Shown: in pieces, positions 34,803 to 47,106 of the stretch
Layout of the letters: the number at the start of each line of letters is the position of its first letter
How positions within the stretch are numbered: position 1 is the stretch's first letter
NCBI RefSeq assembly: GCF_009498215.1
Contig: NZ_CP043498.1
Location: 2,758,501 to 2,822,500 of the forward strand
DNA from: Rhizobium grahamii
GTDB lineage: Bacteria > Pseudomonadota > Alphaproteobacteria > Rhizobiales > Rhizobiaceae
Reading direction: 5' to 3'
Length of the DNA stretch: 64,000 nt
The notes under the pieces: model-generated
Database searches by the model: none
Told to the model about the DNA's origin: nothing
What the model saw: the letters and a program-made list of their open reading frames with translations, nothing else
Translations under genes and position numbers: made by a program

Positions 34803-36181
34803 CGACGGCCTATTCGCTCCGACGAAGGCTGCTGTTCTGGCTGCTGATCTCGACCGCCATCATCGGCATGGTCGCACTCGCGGACACCTACCGCGAGGCT
34901 GTGCAGACCTCCAACATTGTCTCCGACCGCGTGCTGGCAGGCTCGGCGCTCGCCATCGCCGAACGCGTCGTCGTTGCCGAAGACGGCACGCTCGAGGTCG
35001 ATATCCCCTATGTGGCGCTGGAGATGCTGACCTCGGCCGCGCAGGACCGCGTCTTTTACCGCGTCGATGGCCCACCCGGAAAATTCATCACCGGTTACCA
35101 GGCGCTGCCCGTGCTTGCCGAAACCGTGGGCGACACAGCCGCCTTTGCCGATGATACCTTCCGCGACGAACCGATCCGCGTGGCGACGCTCAAACGCTCT
35201 GCCTCGACGGGCATTCGCTCAGTCCCCTTCGCCGTGACGGTCGCGGAGACGACGATTGCCCGCCGCCAGCTCGCGCGCGCCATCCTGTTCCGCTCGGCGC
35301 TGCGTCTCTCCCTGATGATTGCGGGCGCCGCCGTCATCGTCTGGATTTCGGTCACCGTTGCGCTCCGCCCGCTCTACAAGCTGCGTGACGCGATCGGCGA
35401 GCGCAGCCCTGATGACCTGCATCCGATCGAACAGTCCGTCCCGAGCGAGGTGCAGCCGCTCGTCGATACCGTCAACGGCTTCATGGTGCGCCTGGAATCG
35501 GCGCTCGACGCGCTCCGCAATTTCACCGGCAATGCCAGCCACCAGCTGCGCACGCCGCTTGCGATCATCCGCACCCAGCTCGCCCTCTCGGCCCGATCAG
35601 GCACATTGACCGAAGCGCAGGGCGCGGCCTTGAAGGGCGACCAGGCCGTCGCTCACGCCGAACGAATCCTCGCACAGCTGCTGCTGATGGCGAAGATCGA
35701 TGCGGCCGTGGCAAAGGAAGCGCTGACCGCCTCTTCGATCGACCTGACAGCCATTGCCCAGGAGATAACCGGAGAACTCATCCCCACGGCCGCCGAGGCA
35801 GGCATCGACCTCGGCTTCGAAGGCGATCGCCCTGCCCTTATCCGCGCCGAGCCGCTGCTGATCGGCGAACTGCTGCGCAATCTCGCCGGAAACGCCATCG
35901 CATACGCCGGCACGGGCGCCGAGGTGACCGTGCGGATATCCGAGACCAATGACGCGGTCCGCCTCGAAGTCGAGGACAACGGCCCCGGCATTCCGAGGGA
36001 GAAGCTGGAAGCCGTCCGGCAGCGCTTTTCGCGCGGCAGCGACTCCGGCGCACCCGGAGCGGGACTCGGCCTGCCGATCGTCGAGGAGATCGCCGGCCTC
36101 TTCAACGCGGCGCTGACCTTGGAGCCGGGCATAGCCGGCAGAGGCCTCAAGGCCTCCGTCACGTTTGCAAAGGCGACGTAA
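34799..36181 (+). CDS. Sensor histidine kinase with 2CSK-type input domain (TctE-like)
   Basis: 460 residues. Two membrane segments (about 8-30 and 168-190) bound a periplasmic 2CSK_N-like domain of about 135 residues. HisKA has the phospho-acceptor His in NASHQLRTPLAII (about residue 248), then an ATPase domain with N box (RNLAGNAIAYA), DNGPGIP and GAGLGLPIV. TctE-type kinases read organic acids, often through a binding protein, and phosphorylate TctD. It is 5 kb from tctCBA, with the orphan binding protein between. Confidence 0.9.
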   Translation: MTTAYSLRRRLLFWLLISTAIIGMVALADTYREAVQTSNIVSDRVLAGSALAIAERVVVAEDGTLEVDIPYVALEMLTSAAQDRVFYRVDGPPGKFITGYQALPVLAETVGDTAAFADDTFRDEPIRVATLKRSASTGIRSVPFAVTVAETTIARRQLARAILFRSALRLSLMIAGAAVIVWISVTVALRPLYKLRDAIGERSPDDLHPIEQSVPSEVQPLVDTVNGFMVRLESALDALRNFTGNASHQLRTPLAIIRTQLALSARSGTLTEAQGAALKGDQAVAHAERILAQLLLMAKIDAAVAKEALTASSIDLTAIAQEITGELIPTAAEAGIDLGFEGDRPALIRAEPLLIGELLRNLAGNAIAYAGTGAEVTVRISETNDAVRLEVEDNGPGIPREKLEAVRQRFSRGSDSGAPGAGLGLPIVEEIAGLFNAALTLEPGIAGRGLKASVTFAKAT

Positions 36182-36291
36182 AGGCTTAGCCGGCTTGGCC
36201 TTTCCGCCTTGCATTCTTTCGCTGCATTGCACACACTGTTTTCCGGGAACAGCAATGCCGCGCAACGTCGCGGCGCCGGATAAGGCGAAAT

Positions 36292-39200
36292 ATGTCGATC
36301 AAGGCCAGCATCTATCACCTGACGCATTACAAATACGACAAGCCGGTCCGCCTCGGACCCCAGATCATCCGCCTCAAGCCCGCGTCACACTCGAAGACGC
36401 GGGTGATCAGCCATTCGCTGAAGGTCTCGCCGGCGAACCATTTCGTAAACCTGCAGCAGGATCCCTACGGCAATTATCTGGCCCGCTACGTCTTCCCCGA
36501 CCCGGTCACCGAGTTCAAGATCGAGGTCGATCTCGTCGCCGACATGACGGTCTACAATCCCTTCGATTTCTTCGTCGAGGAGAGCGCTGAGATGTGGCCT
36601 TTCTCCTATCCCGAGGAAATCAGGGACGACCTGAAGATCTACATGCAGCCGCAGCCGATGGAGCCGGCGCTGGCAACCTATCTCGCAGGCATCGACCGCA
36701 CACCGGTGCGCACGACCGATTTCATCGTCGGCCTCAATGCGAAGCTCAAGGGCGACATTGAATATGTGATCCGCATGGAGCCCGGCGTGCAGTCGCCGGA
36801 GGAGACGCTGAAGCTTGCGCTCGGCTCCTGTCGCGACACCAGCTGGCTCCTGGTCGAGATTCTGCGCAATCTCGGCTTCGCCGCCCGCTTCGTGTCAGGC
36901 TATCTCATCCAGCTGACGCCGGATCTGAAGGCGCTCGACGGCCCCTCCGGCACCGAGGTCGATTTCACCGACCTGCATGCCTGGGCGGAAGTCTATATTC
37001 CCGGCGCCGGCTGGATCGGCCTCGACCCGACCTCGGGCCTGCTCACCGGCGAAAGCCATATACCGCTTGCCGCCACCCCGCACTATCGCAACGCCGCCCC
37101 CATATCCGGCGCGCTCTACGGCCACGCCAACACCGAATTCGCCTTCGACATGAAGGTCTCGCGCGTCGCCGAGCATCCGCGCATCACCAAGCCGTTTTCC
37201 GACGACAGCTGGGACGAACTCAACGCGCTGGGCCGCAAGGTCGACGATATCCTCAAGGCAGAAGACGTCCGCCTGACCATGGGCGGCGAGCCGACCTTCG
37301 TCTCGATCGACGATTTCGAATCCGAGGAATGGAACACCGCCGCCGTCGGCCCGACAAAGCGCGAAAAGGCCGATATCCTGATCCGCAAGCTGCGCGAGCG
37401 CTTCGCCCCGGCGGCTTCCTGCATTACGGCCAGGGCAAGTGGTATCCCGGCGAAAGCCTGCCGCGCTGGACCTTCTCGCTCTACTGGCGCAAGGACGGCA
37501 AGCCGATCTGGCGCAACCCTGACCTGATCGCCGGCGAAGACAGGGACACCGGCGTCGTCGCCGACGATGCCGGCAATCTGCTCGCCGCCATCGCCCGCGA
37601 GCTGGCGATCGACACCGACATGGTCCTGCCCGCCTATGAGGATCCGGCCGAATGGATTCTCAAGGAAGGCAGCCTGCCCGATAATGTCGATCCTTCGAAT
37701 TCCAAGCTCAAGGACCCTGAGGAGCGCAGCCGCATCGCCCGCGTCTTCGAGCGCGGGCTGACGACGCCGACCGGCCATATCCTCCCCGTCCAGGCCTGGA
37801 ACGCGAAAGCCTCCGGCCAGCGCTGGATGAGCGAACGCTGGAAGACCCGTCGCGGCAAGATCTTCCTCGTCCCCGGCGACAGCCCCGTCGGCTACCGCCT
37901 GCCGCTCGGCACGCTCCCTTATGTGCCGCCCGCCCGCTTCCCCTATATCCACACCGCCGATCCCTCGATCCCGCGCGCATCACTGCCCGAGGTCTTCGTG
38001 CCCGCGGGCCGCGCCATGCCGGAGGCGTCGCGCCACAGCGAGGAGGCCGGCCAGAGCCGCGTCGAGCAGACCATCGGTGAGATCGGCGGCGCCGTGCGCA
38101 CCGCCATCTCGGTCGAGCCCCGCGACGGCAGGCTCTGCGTCTTCATGCCTCCGGTCGAGCGCATCGAGGATTATCTCGAGCTGATCGCGGCCGCCGAAAA
38201 CGCCGCCGCCGAACTCGGTCTCCCCGTTCACATCGAGGGCTATTCGCCGCCGCAGGACGAACGCATCAACGTCATCCGCGTCGCCCCCGATCCCGGCGTC
38301 ATCGAGGTCAACATCCACCCGGCCTCCAACTGGCAGGACTGCGTCGACATCACCACCGCGGTCTACGAGGAAGCCCGCCAGACGAGGCTCGGCACCGACA
38401 AGTTCATGATCGACGGCCGCCACACCGGCACCGGCGGCGGCAACCACGTCGTGGTCGGCGGCGCCAATCCCGGCGACAGCCCCTTCCTGCGCCGGCCCGA
38501 CCTGTTGAAGAGCCTGGTCCTGCACTGGCAGCGCCATCCCTCGCTCTCCTACATGTTCTCTGGCATGTTCATCGGCCCGACCAGTCAGGCGCCGCGCATC
38601 GACGAGGCCCGCCACGACAGCCTCTACGAGCTGGAAACGGCACTCGCCCAGATCCCCGCACCCGGCAAGGGCGTAACACCGTTGCCTTGGATCACCGACC
38701 GCCTGTTCCGCAACCTGCTGATCGACGTCACCGGCAACACCCACCGCGCCGAGATCTGCATCGACAAGCTGTTCTCGCCGGATGGCCCCACGGGCCGGCT
38801 CGGCCTCGTCGAGTTCCGCGGCTTCGAGATGCCGCCCAATGCCCGCATGTCGCTCGCCCAGCAGCTTCTCGTCCGCGCCCTGATCGCCCGCTTCTGGCAG
38901 AACCCGGCCGACGGCCGCTTCGTGCGCTGGGGCACCACGCTGCACGACCGCTTCATGCTCCCGCATTTCGTTTGGGCTGATTTCCAGGACGTGCTCGCCG
39001 ACCTCAGGCAGAACGGCTTCGATCTCAGCCCGGAATGGTTCAAGGCGCAGCTCGAGTTCCGCTTCCCCTTCTGCGGCGAGGTGGAATACGAAGGCGCCAA
39101 GCTGGAGCTGCGCCAGGCGCTGGAGCCGTGGAACGTCATGGGCGAGGAAGGCGCGATCGGCGGCACCGTGCGCTATGTCGATAGCTCCGTCGAACGCCTG

Positions 39201-39611
39201 CAAGTGCGACTGGAGACCGGCAATGCGCAGCGCTATTCGGTCACCTGCAACGGCCGCACCGTGCCGCTGACGCCGACGGGCACCGCTGGCGTCTCGGTCG
39301 CCGGCGTCCGCTTCAAGGCATGGCAGCCGGCGTCGGGATTGCACCCGCTACTGCCGGTCAACACGCCGCTCACCTTCGACATTTATGATACATGGTCGAA
39401 GCGTTCGATCGGCGGCTGCATCTATCATGTTGCCCATCCGGGCGGGCGTAACTATGACACCTTCCCGGTCAATGGTAACGAAGCGGAAGCAAGGCGTCTG
39501 GCGCGATTCGAGCCGTGGGGGCATACGGCCGGCGGGTACATTCCGCGCACCGAGACAGCGTCGCCGGAGTTTCCGCTGACGCTCGATCTTCGCAGGCCGG
39601 TGGGAATTTAG
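36292..39611 (+). pseudogene. Transglutaminase-like / DUF2126 (putative amidoligase) protein, frameshifted
   Basis: Two overlapping frames (36292-37527 and 37329-39611) encode one known protein. N-terminal half: bacterial transglutaminase N domain, then the peptidase-like core with Cys in [15 protein letters not shown], His in DLHAWAEVY and Asp in LDPTSGL. C-terminal half: DUF2126, annotated in Pfam as putative amidoligase. Frame 1 breaks at RKLRERFAP and frame 2 resumes at [15 protein letters not shown]. The junction has CCCC at 37406-37409 where CCCCC would join them. One added base gives 1106 residues, the family length. As given, only a truncated transglutaminase would be made unless an internal start is used. 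No start codon in front of the second part has a strong binding site. Confidence 0.9.
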
Positions 39612-39624
39612 ACTTTAGGGTGAA

Positions 39625-42042
39625 ATGGGCAAAAAACCGACGGCAGAACTGAGGGAAGAGCGACAGTCCCGCATCGGCAACGAAGCGGTTCTTGGCTATG
39701 CTCCGCTGCCCGGCGTCGCCGACGAGATGGTCGATACCAACGGCGCCATCCGGCCCGTTTGGCAGCGTTTCTTCGCGCATCTGAGCGGCATGCCGGAGAA
39801 GGATCTGACGGAGCGCTTCGCTCGCGCCGACCGCTACCTTCGCGATGCCGGCGTGTTCTACCGCGCCTATGGCAGCACCGGTAGCGCGGAACGCTCCTGG
39901 CCTCTGTCGCATGTGCCCGTGCTGATTGATGCCCGCGAATGGGAGGCGGTCTCCGCCGGCCTGGTACAGCGCGCCGATTTGCTCGAAGCAATCGTTGCCG
40001 ATATCTATGGCGAGAACCGTCTGGTCGCGGATGGCGTCCTGCCGCCGGCGCTGATCGCCGCCAATCCCGAGTATCAGCGTCCGCTCGTCGGCGTGACCCC
40101 TGCCGGCGGACACTACCTACATTTCTGCGCCTTCGAGATCGGCCGCGGTCCTGACGGAAACTGGTGGGTTCTGGCTGACCGCACCCAGGCGCCATCGGGC
40201 GCCGGCTTTGCGCTGGAAAACCGCGTCGCGACGACCCGCGCCTTCTCCGACATCTACGCGGAAACCTCGGTCCACCGGCTGGCCTCCTTCTTCGGCGCCT
40301 TCCGCGATGCGCTGCAGGGCATGAAGCACAGCGGCGACGACCGCATCGCCGTCCTCACCCCCGGCCCCGCCAACGAGACCTATTACGAACACGCCTACAT
40401 CGCGCGCTATCTCGGCTTCATGCTGCTCGAAGGCGAGGACCTGACCGTCGTCAACGGCAAGGTCATGGTGCGCACCGTCTCCGGCCTGAAGCCGATCACC
40501 GTGCTCTGGCGCCGTCTGGACTCGGCCTACGCCGACCCGCTTGAGCTGAACCAGAACTCTCACATCGGCACGCCCGGTCTCGTCGAGGCATTGCGCGCCG
40601 AAAGCGTGACCATCGTCAACGCGCTCGGCAGCGGCATCATCGAAACGCGCGCGCTTCTCGCCTTCATGCCGACCATCTGTCGCCGCCTGTTCGGCGAAGA
40701 ACTGAAACTCCCCTCGATCGCGACCTGGTGGTGCGGCCAGAAGGGCGAGCGCGAGCATGTGGCCGAAAACATCGAGAAGATGGTGATCGGCCCGGCCTAT
40801 TCGCGTGCCCCCTTCTTCGACGATAGCGGCGAATCGGTCCTCGGCTCCAGTCTGCGCGCCGCCGCCAAGGATTCGATCGGCGACTGGCTGAACTCCGACG
40901 GCGCAAAGCTCGTCGGTCAGGAGGTCGTGACGCTGTCGACGACACCGGCCTGGATCGGCGGCAAGCTGACGCCGCGGCCGATGTCGCTGCGTGTCTTCGC
41001 GGCCCGCACGGCCAACGGCTGGCAGATCATGCCCGGCGGCTTTGCCCGGATCGGCGGCAGCGACGACGTTTCGGCGATCGCCATGCAGTCGGGCGGCGCG
41101 GCCGCCGATGTCTGGATCGTCAGCGACAAGCCGGTGGAGCGCCATACGCTGCTGCCGGCCGAAGGCAGCTTCACCCGCAACATGCCGGGCAGCCTGCCGA
41201 GCCGCGCGGCCGACAATCTCTTCTGGCTTGGCCGTTACATCGAGCGTGCCGAAGGGGCACTGCGCATCCTGCGAGCCTGGCACGCCCGCTTTGCGGAGGC
41301 CGCCGACCCGAGCCAGCCGCTATTGGCCGACGTTTCGGAATATCTGGCAGCAGTCGACATCGACACGGAAGACGCCGTTCCCGAAAACCTGCTGCGCAAC
41401 ATCGACAGCGCGGTCTATTCGGCAAGCAACATCCGGGATCGCTTCTCGCCCGACGGCTGGCTGGCGCTGACCGATCTCGCCAAGACCGCAAGGCGCTTCC
41501 ACAGCACCGTCTCGCCGGGCGACGATGCAAGTCACGCGATGACGATCCTCTTGCGCAAGCTCGCGGGCTTTGCCGGTCTGGTGCATGAAAACATGTACCG
41601 TTTCACCGGCTGGCGCTTCCTCTCGCTCGGCCGCCATATAGAGCGCGGCCTGCACATGACCCGCCTGCTCGGCCACATGTCCGGCCCCGACGCCCCTGAC
41701 GGCGCGCTCGACATGCTGCTTGAGATCGGCGACAGCGTCATGACCCATCGCCGTCGCTACAACGTCAACACCGCCCGCCTGACGGTCACCGACCTCCTGG
41801 CACTCGACCCGCTCAACCCGCGCTCGATCCTTTTTCAGATGAACGAGATCCACCGCGAAGTGGAGCAACTGCCGAACGCGCTGGTCAACGGCCAGATGTC
41901 GCCCTTCTATCGCGAGGCGATGCGGCTGCATTCTGGCCTTGCGGTCATGACGCCGGAGACGATGGGCGTCGACGTCTATCGCCGCCTCGAACGCGAGCTC
42001 GAACACCTCTCCGACCTTCTTGCTCACACATATCTCGGGTGA
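39625..42042 (+). CDS. Circularly permuted ATP-grasp (COG2308) fused to alpha-E domain (COG2307)
   Basis: 805 residues. Residues about 1-500 are the COG2308 type of permuted ATP-grasp ligase (RAYGSTGSAERSWPLSHVPVLID, TPGPANETYYEHAYIARYLGF, LPSIATWWCGQ). Residues about 510-805 are the alpha-helical alpha-E domain (SRAADNLFWLGRYIERAE, WRFLSLGRHIERG). Usually the two are separate genes; fusion is common in rhizobia. ATP-grasp enzymes join a carboxylate to an amine, so this should build a peptide bond. Next to the transglutaminase-DUF2126 gene with a 13-base gap, and 4 bases before the second transglutaminase gene. Confidence 0.92.
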   Translation: MGKKPTAELREERQSRIGNEAVLGYAPLPGVADEMVDTNGAIRPVWQRFFAHLSGMPEKDLTERFARADRYLRDAGVFYRAYGSTGSAERSWPLSHVPVLIDAREWEAVSAGLVQRADLLEAIVADIYGENRLVADGVLPPALIAANPEYQRPLVGVTPAGGHYLHFCAFEIGRGPDGNWWVLADRTQAPSGAGFALENRVATTRAFSDIYAETSVHRLASFFGAFRDALQGMKHSGDDRIAVLTPGPANETYYEHAYIARYLGFMLLEGEDLTVVNGKVMVRTVSGLKPITVLWRRLDSAYADPLELNQNSHIGTPGLVEALRAESVTIVNALGSGIIETRALLAFMPTICRRLFGEELKLPSIATWWCGQKGEREHVAENIEKMVIGPAYSRAPFFDDSGESVLGSSLRAAAKDSIGDWLNSDGAKLVGQEVVTLSTTPAWIGGKLTPRPMSLRVFAARTANGWQIMPGGFARIGGSDDVSAIAMQSGGAAADVWIVSDKPVERHTLLPAEGSFTRNMPGSLPSRAADNLFWLGRYIERAEGALRILRAWHARFAEAADPSQPLLADVSEYLAAVDIDTEDAVPENLLRNIDSAVYSASNIRDRFSPDGWLALTDLAKTARRFHSTVSPGDDASHAMTILLRKLAGFAGLVHENMYRFTGWRFLSLGRHIERGLHMTRLLGHMSGPDAPDGALDMLLEIGDSVMTHRRRYNVNTARLTVTDLLALDPLNPRSILFQMNEIHREVEQLPNALVNGQMSPFYREAMRLHSGLAVMTPETMGVDVYRRLERELEHLSDLLAHTYLG

Positions 42043-42046
42043 CCTG

Positions 42047-42925
42047 GTGCTTTACGATCTCTCGCTGCACATGGGTTACATTTACGACACGCCGGCCTCC
42101 GGCGCCCGTCACATCATGCGGCTGATGCCGCTGTCGCTGCCGAACCGCCAGCGGCTGGTGGCCGGCTCCATCAAGGTCTCGCCGACGCCGGACGAACAGG
42201 CACATTTCGTCGATTTCTTCGAGCATCCCGCAACCTCCTTCATGCTGCGCGCGCCGCATGAAAAGTTGGACATCAGGATGCAGGCCCGCGTTCAGGTCGA
42301 AAGCCATTCGATATCAGCTGATTTCTCTCCGGAACTCGCCAAGCTTCCGGAAGAGGTCGGCGCCATCTGGTCCTTGAAGCCCGACGCACCGCATCATTTC
42401 CTCGGCACCAGCCCGAGACTGCCCGAGACGAAGGCGATCTCCGACTATGCAAGGGACGCTCTTTCGCCGTCCCTGACGGTGCTCGAGATCGCCAACGCGA
42501 TATGCGCGCAGATCCACAAGGATTTCACCTACGATCCTGAGGCAACGACGGTCGACAGCACGCCGCTCGACGCATTCCGATTGCAGCGCGGCGTGTGCCA
42601 GGATTTCACCCATGTGATGATCCTCGCGCTCCGCAGCCTTGGAATTCCCGCAGGATACGTGTCCGGCTTCCTCCGCACCATTCCGCCACCCGGCAAGGAA
42701 CGGCTCGAGGGCGCCGATGCGATGCACGCCTGGGTCCGCGTCTGGTGCGGCAAGACGATCGGCTGGGTGGAGCTGGACCCGACCAACAACATCCCCGCCG
42801 GAACCGACCATATCGTCGTCGCCTATGGACGCGACTATGCCGATGTTGCACCCGTGATCGGCGTCCTCAAGAGCTACGGCGGGCAGCGTTCGGTGCAGGC
42901 GGTTGACGTGGTTCCGCTGCAATGA
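42047..42925 (+). CDS. Transglutaminase-like family protein (COG1305)
   Basis: 292 residues from a GTG (VLYDLSLHMGYIYDTPA) 4 bases after the upstream stop. A bacterial transglutaminase N-terminal domain is followed by the core with complete Cys-His-Asp triad: RGVCQDFTHVMILALRSLGIPA, GADAMHAWVRVW, VELDPTNN. In bacteria the fold is more often a peptidase or amide-exchange enzyme than a protein cross-linker. Third member of the operon. A TTG nine codons upstream is an unlikely alternative. Confidence 0.9.
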   Translation: MLYDLSLHMGYIYDTPASGARHIMRLMPLSLPNRQRLVAGSIKVSPTPDEQAHFVDFFEHPATSFMLRAPHEKLDIRMQARVQVESHSISADFSPELAKLPEEVGAIWSLKPDAPHHFLGTSPRLPETKAISDYARDALSPSLTVLEIANAICAQIHKDFTYDPEATTVDSTPLDAFRLQRGVCQDFTHVMILALRSLGIPAGYVSGFLRTIPPPGKERLEGADAMHAWVRVWCGKTIGWVELDPTNNIPAGTDHIVVAYGRDYADVAPVIGVLKSYGGQRSVQAVDVVPLQ

Positions 42926-43115
42926 GGCGCGTGTCCAGTCGGACACAATCCTTAAGACGCATCGCGAGAATGGTGCCCCCAATGCGGGAATAATGAGTAT
43001 AAACCGCACGAGAAAGCAACAACTCGCTAGAATTTTAGCCATCCGGTAAATTCGAACTCAAGAAATACGGCGCATTACTGTTGGCCTGTTGGGGTATCTA
43101 ACTCAGGTGAACATG

Positions 43116-44366
43116 ATGAGCACCTTGCATTCGCTGCGTAGCAGTGCGTCCAGGCTTTTGAACGATCGCGGCGGCAACTTCGCCATGGTCAGCGCGATTT
43201 TGTTGCCCATCATGCTTGGCGCGGGCGCACTTGCGATCGATATAACGAATACCGCGATGGCGAAGCACCAGTTACAGGAAGCGTCCGACTCCGCCGCGCT
43301 GGCGACGGCTTCCGCTCTCGCCGACGGCAAGGTAACCACCAGCACGGCTGCCGACTTCGCCAAGGATTTCATCGCCGGCCAGATGGCGAACGTGCTCAGC
43401 GATACGACCGGCCTCAAGGGTTCCACAACGGTCAACGCCACGAAAACGACCACCGGCACCGCAACCAGCTACAGCGTCAGCGTTTCATCGTCCTACAGCA
43501 TGCAGCTGAGCGGACTTGCACAGGTCATCGGCTTCAAGACGACCACCATCGGCGCGGCCAGCCAGACGGCAAGCGGCTACTCGGAAACCCAGGGTTCGGT
43601 TTCAATGTTCCTCGCGCTGGATAAATCGGGATCGATGGGCGATCCGACCTCGACGGTCAACGCCGAACAGCCGACCAAAACCACCCAATATACATACACC
43701 GAAACGTATACCTATGATTGCGGCACCAAAAGGAACCCGAAAACCTGTACGGGAACACGGCAGGCCACTGGCACGAAAACGGAAACAAACTACTACACCA
43801 AGATCGAAGCACTAAAGCTCGCGGTGGGCAGCCTCACGAACCAGCTTGAGACCGCCGATCCGACACACATCTACGCACGCACCGGTGCTGTCTCTTATGA
43901 CATCAACCAATACCCTGCTAGCCCGCTTGCCTGGGGCTCCAGCGCCGTTTCGAGCTACGTCAATGCGCTCAGCGCCAACGGTGGCACGAACTCGAGTGAC
44001 GCCGTGAACACGGCCTATACCTCGCTCACGGCGAAAAACAGCGCCGGAAACGACAGCGAGGATGCCATTCACTACGACAAGACTAAACAGGTGCCGAAGA
44101 AGTATATCGTGTTCATGACCGACGGCGACAACAACGCCACCAGTTACGACACGGCAACCAAGAAGACTTGCGACGCCGCCAAGGCCAAGAGCATCGAAAT
44201 CTACACCGTCGCCTTCATGGCCCCCAGCAACGGACAGGCGCTCTTGAAATACTGCGCGACCGACAGCTCGCACTATTTCGCGGCCGAAAGCATGGCCGAC
44301 CTTGTGGCCGCCTTCAAGAAAATCGGCGCGAAAGCCGCCAACCAGACGACCCGCCTGACCAACTAA
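43116..44366 (+). CDS. Tad-like pilus assembly protein with von Willebrand factor A domain
   Basis: About 416 residues. An N-terminal TadE/TadG-like membrane segment (NDRGGNFAMVSAILLPIMLGAGALAID, read with the usual breaks) has the G-x-x-A-(V/I)-E-like cleavage context. A long Ala/Ser/Thr-rich helix follows, then a vWA domain with MIDAS DKSGSMGDPTS (about residue 180). The vWA is interrupted by a Thr/Tyr-rich loop with a Cys pair (YDCGTKRNPKTC). Of two adjacent ATGs, the second has better spacing from AGGTG. No other tad genes are in this window. Confidence 0.85.
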   Translation: MSTLHSLRSSASRLLNDRGGNFAMVSAILLPIMLGAGALAIDITNTAMAKHQLQEASDSAALATASALADGKVTTSTAADFAKDFIAGQMANVLSDTTGLKGSTTVNATKTTTGTATSYSVSVSSSYSMQLSGLAQVIGFKTTTIGAASQTASGYSETQGSVSMFLALDKSGSMGDPTSTVNAEQPTKTTQYTYTETYTYDCGTKRNPKTCTGTRQATGTKTETNYYTKIEALKLAVGSLTNQLETADPTHIYARTGAVSYDINQYPASPLAWGSSAVSSYVNALSANGGTNSSDAVNTAYTSLTAKNSAGNDSEDAIHYDKTKQVPKKYIVFMTDGDNNATSYDTATKKTCDAAKAKSIEIYTVAFMAPSNGQALLKYCATDSSHYFAAESMADLVAAFKKIGAKAANQTTRLTN

Positions 44367-44394
44367 GTCTCGCCGGAAAACCGAACAAAAAACA

Positions 44395-44428
44395 AGCCGC
44401 CTCGGAACAAACCGGAGCGGCTTTTGTT
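44395..44428 (+). terminator. Rho-independent terminator
   Basis: Stem AAGCCGCctCGG/CCGgaGCGGCTT with loop AACAAA, followed by TTTGTTTTG, 29 bases after the vWA gene. Confidence 0.8.
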
Positions 44429-44643
44429 TTGCTGCAAATCCCATGCATACAAATCGGAAAACCGATTGAAATCAAGTCCTTTCAGCAACGGGATCGAGGG
44501 CCTCGCCAAATTTTTCGTTTGCCCAATTCCTTTGTTGCAACTGCGTAGTAAGGGTGCGTAAACTGCATCTTTAGTGCGTTAGACTAATCGATTGAAGTAA
44601 GCTTAACATACTGAAACCCAATCAGAATTGGCGAGGATTGACG

Positions 44644-47102
<2,459 letters not shown>

Positions 47103-47106
<4 letters not shown>

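Noticed and set aside
37980..39344. Reverse-strand open frame of 454 codons over the DUF2126 part
   Set aside because: Shadow of the forward gene, which is recognisable throughout.
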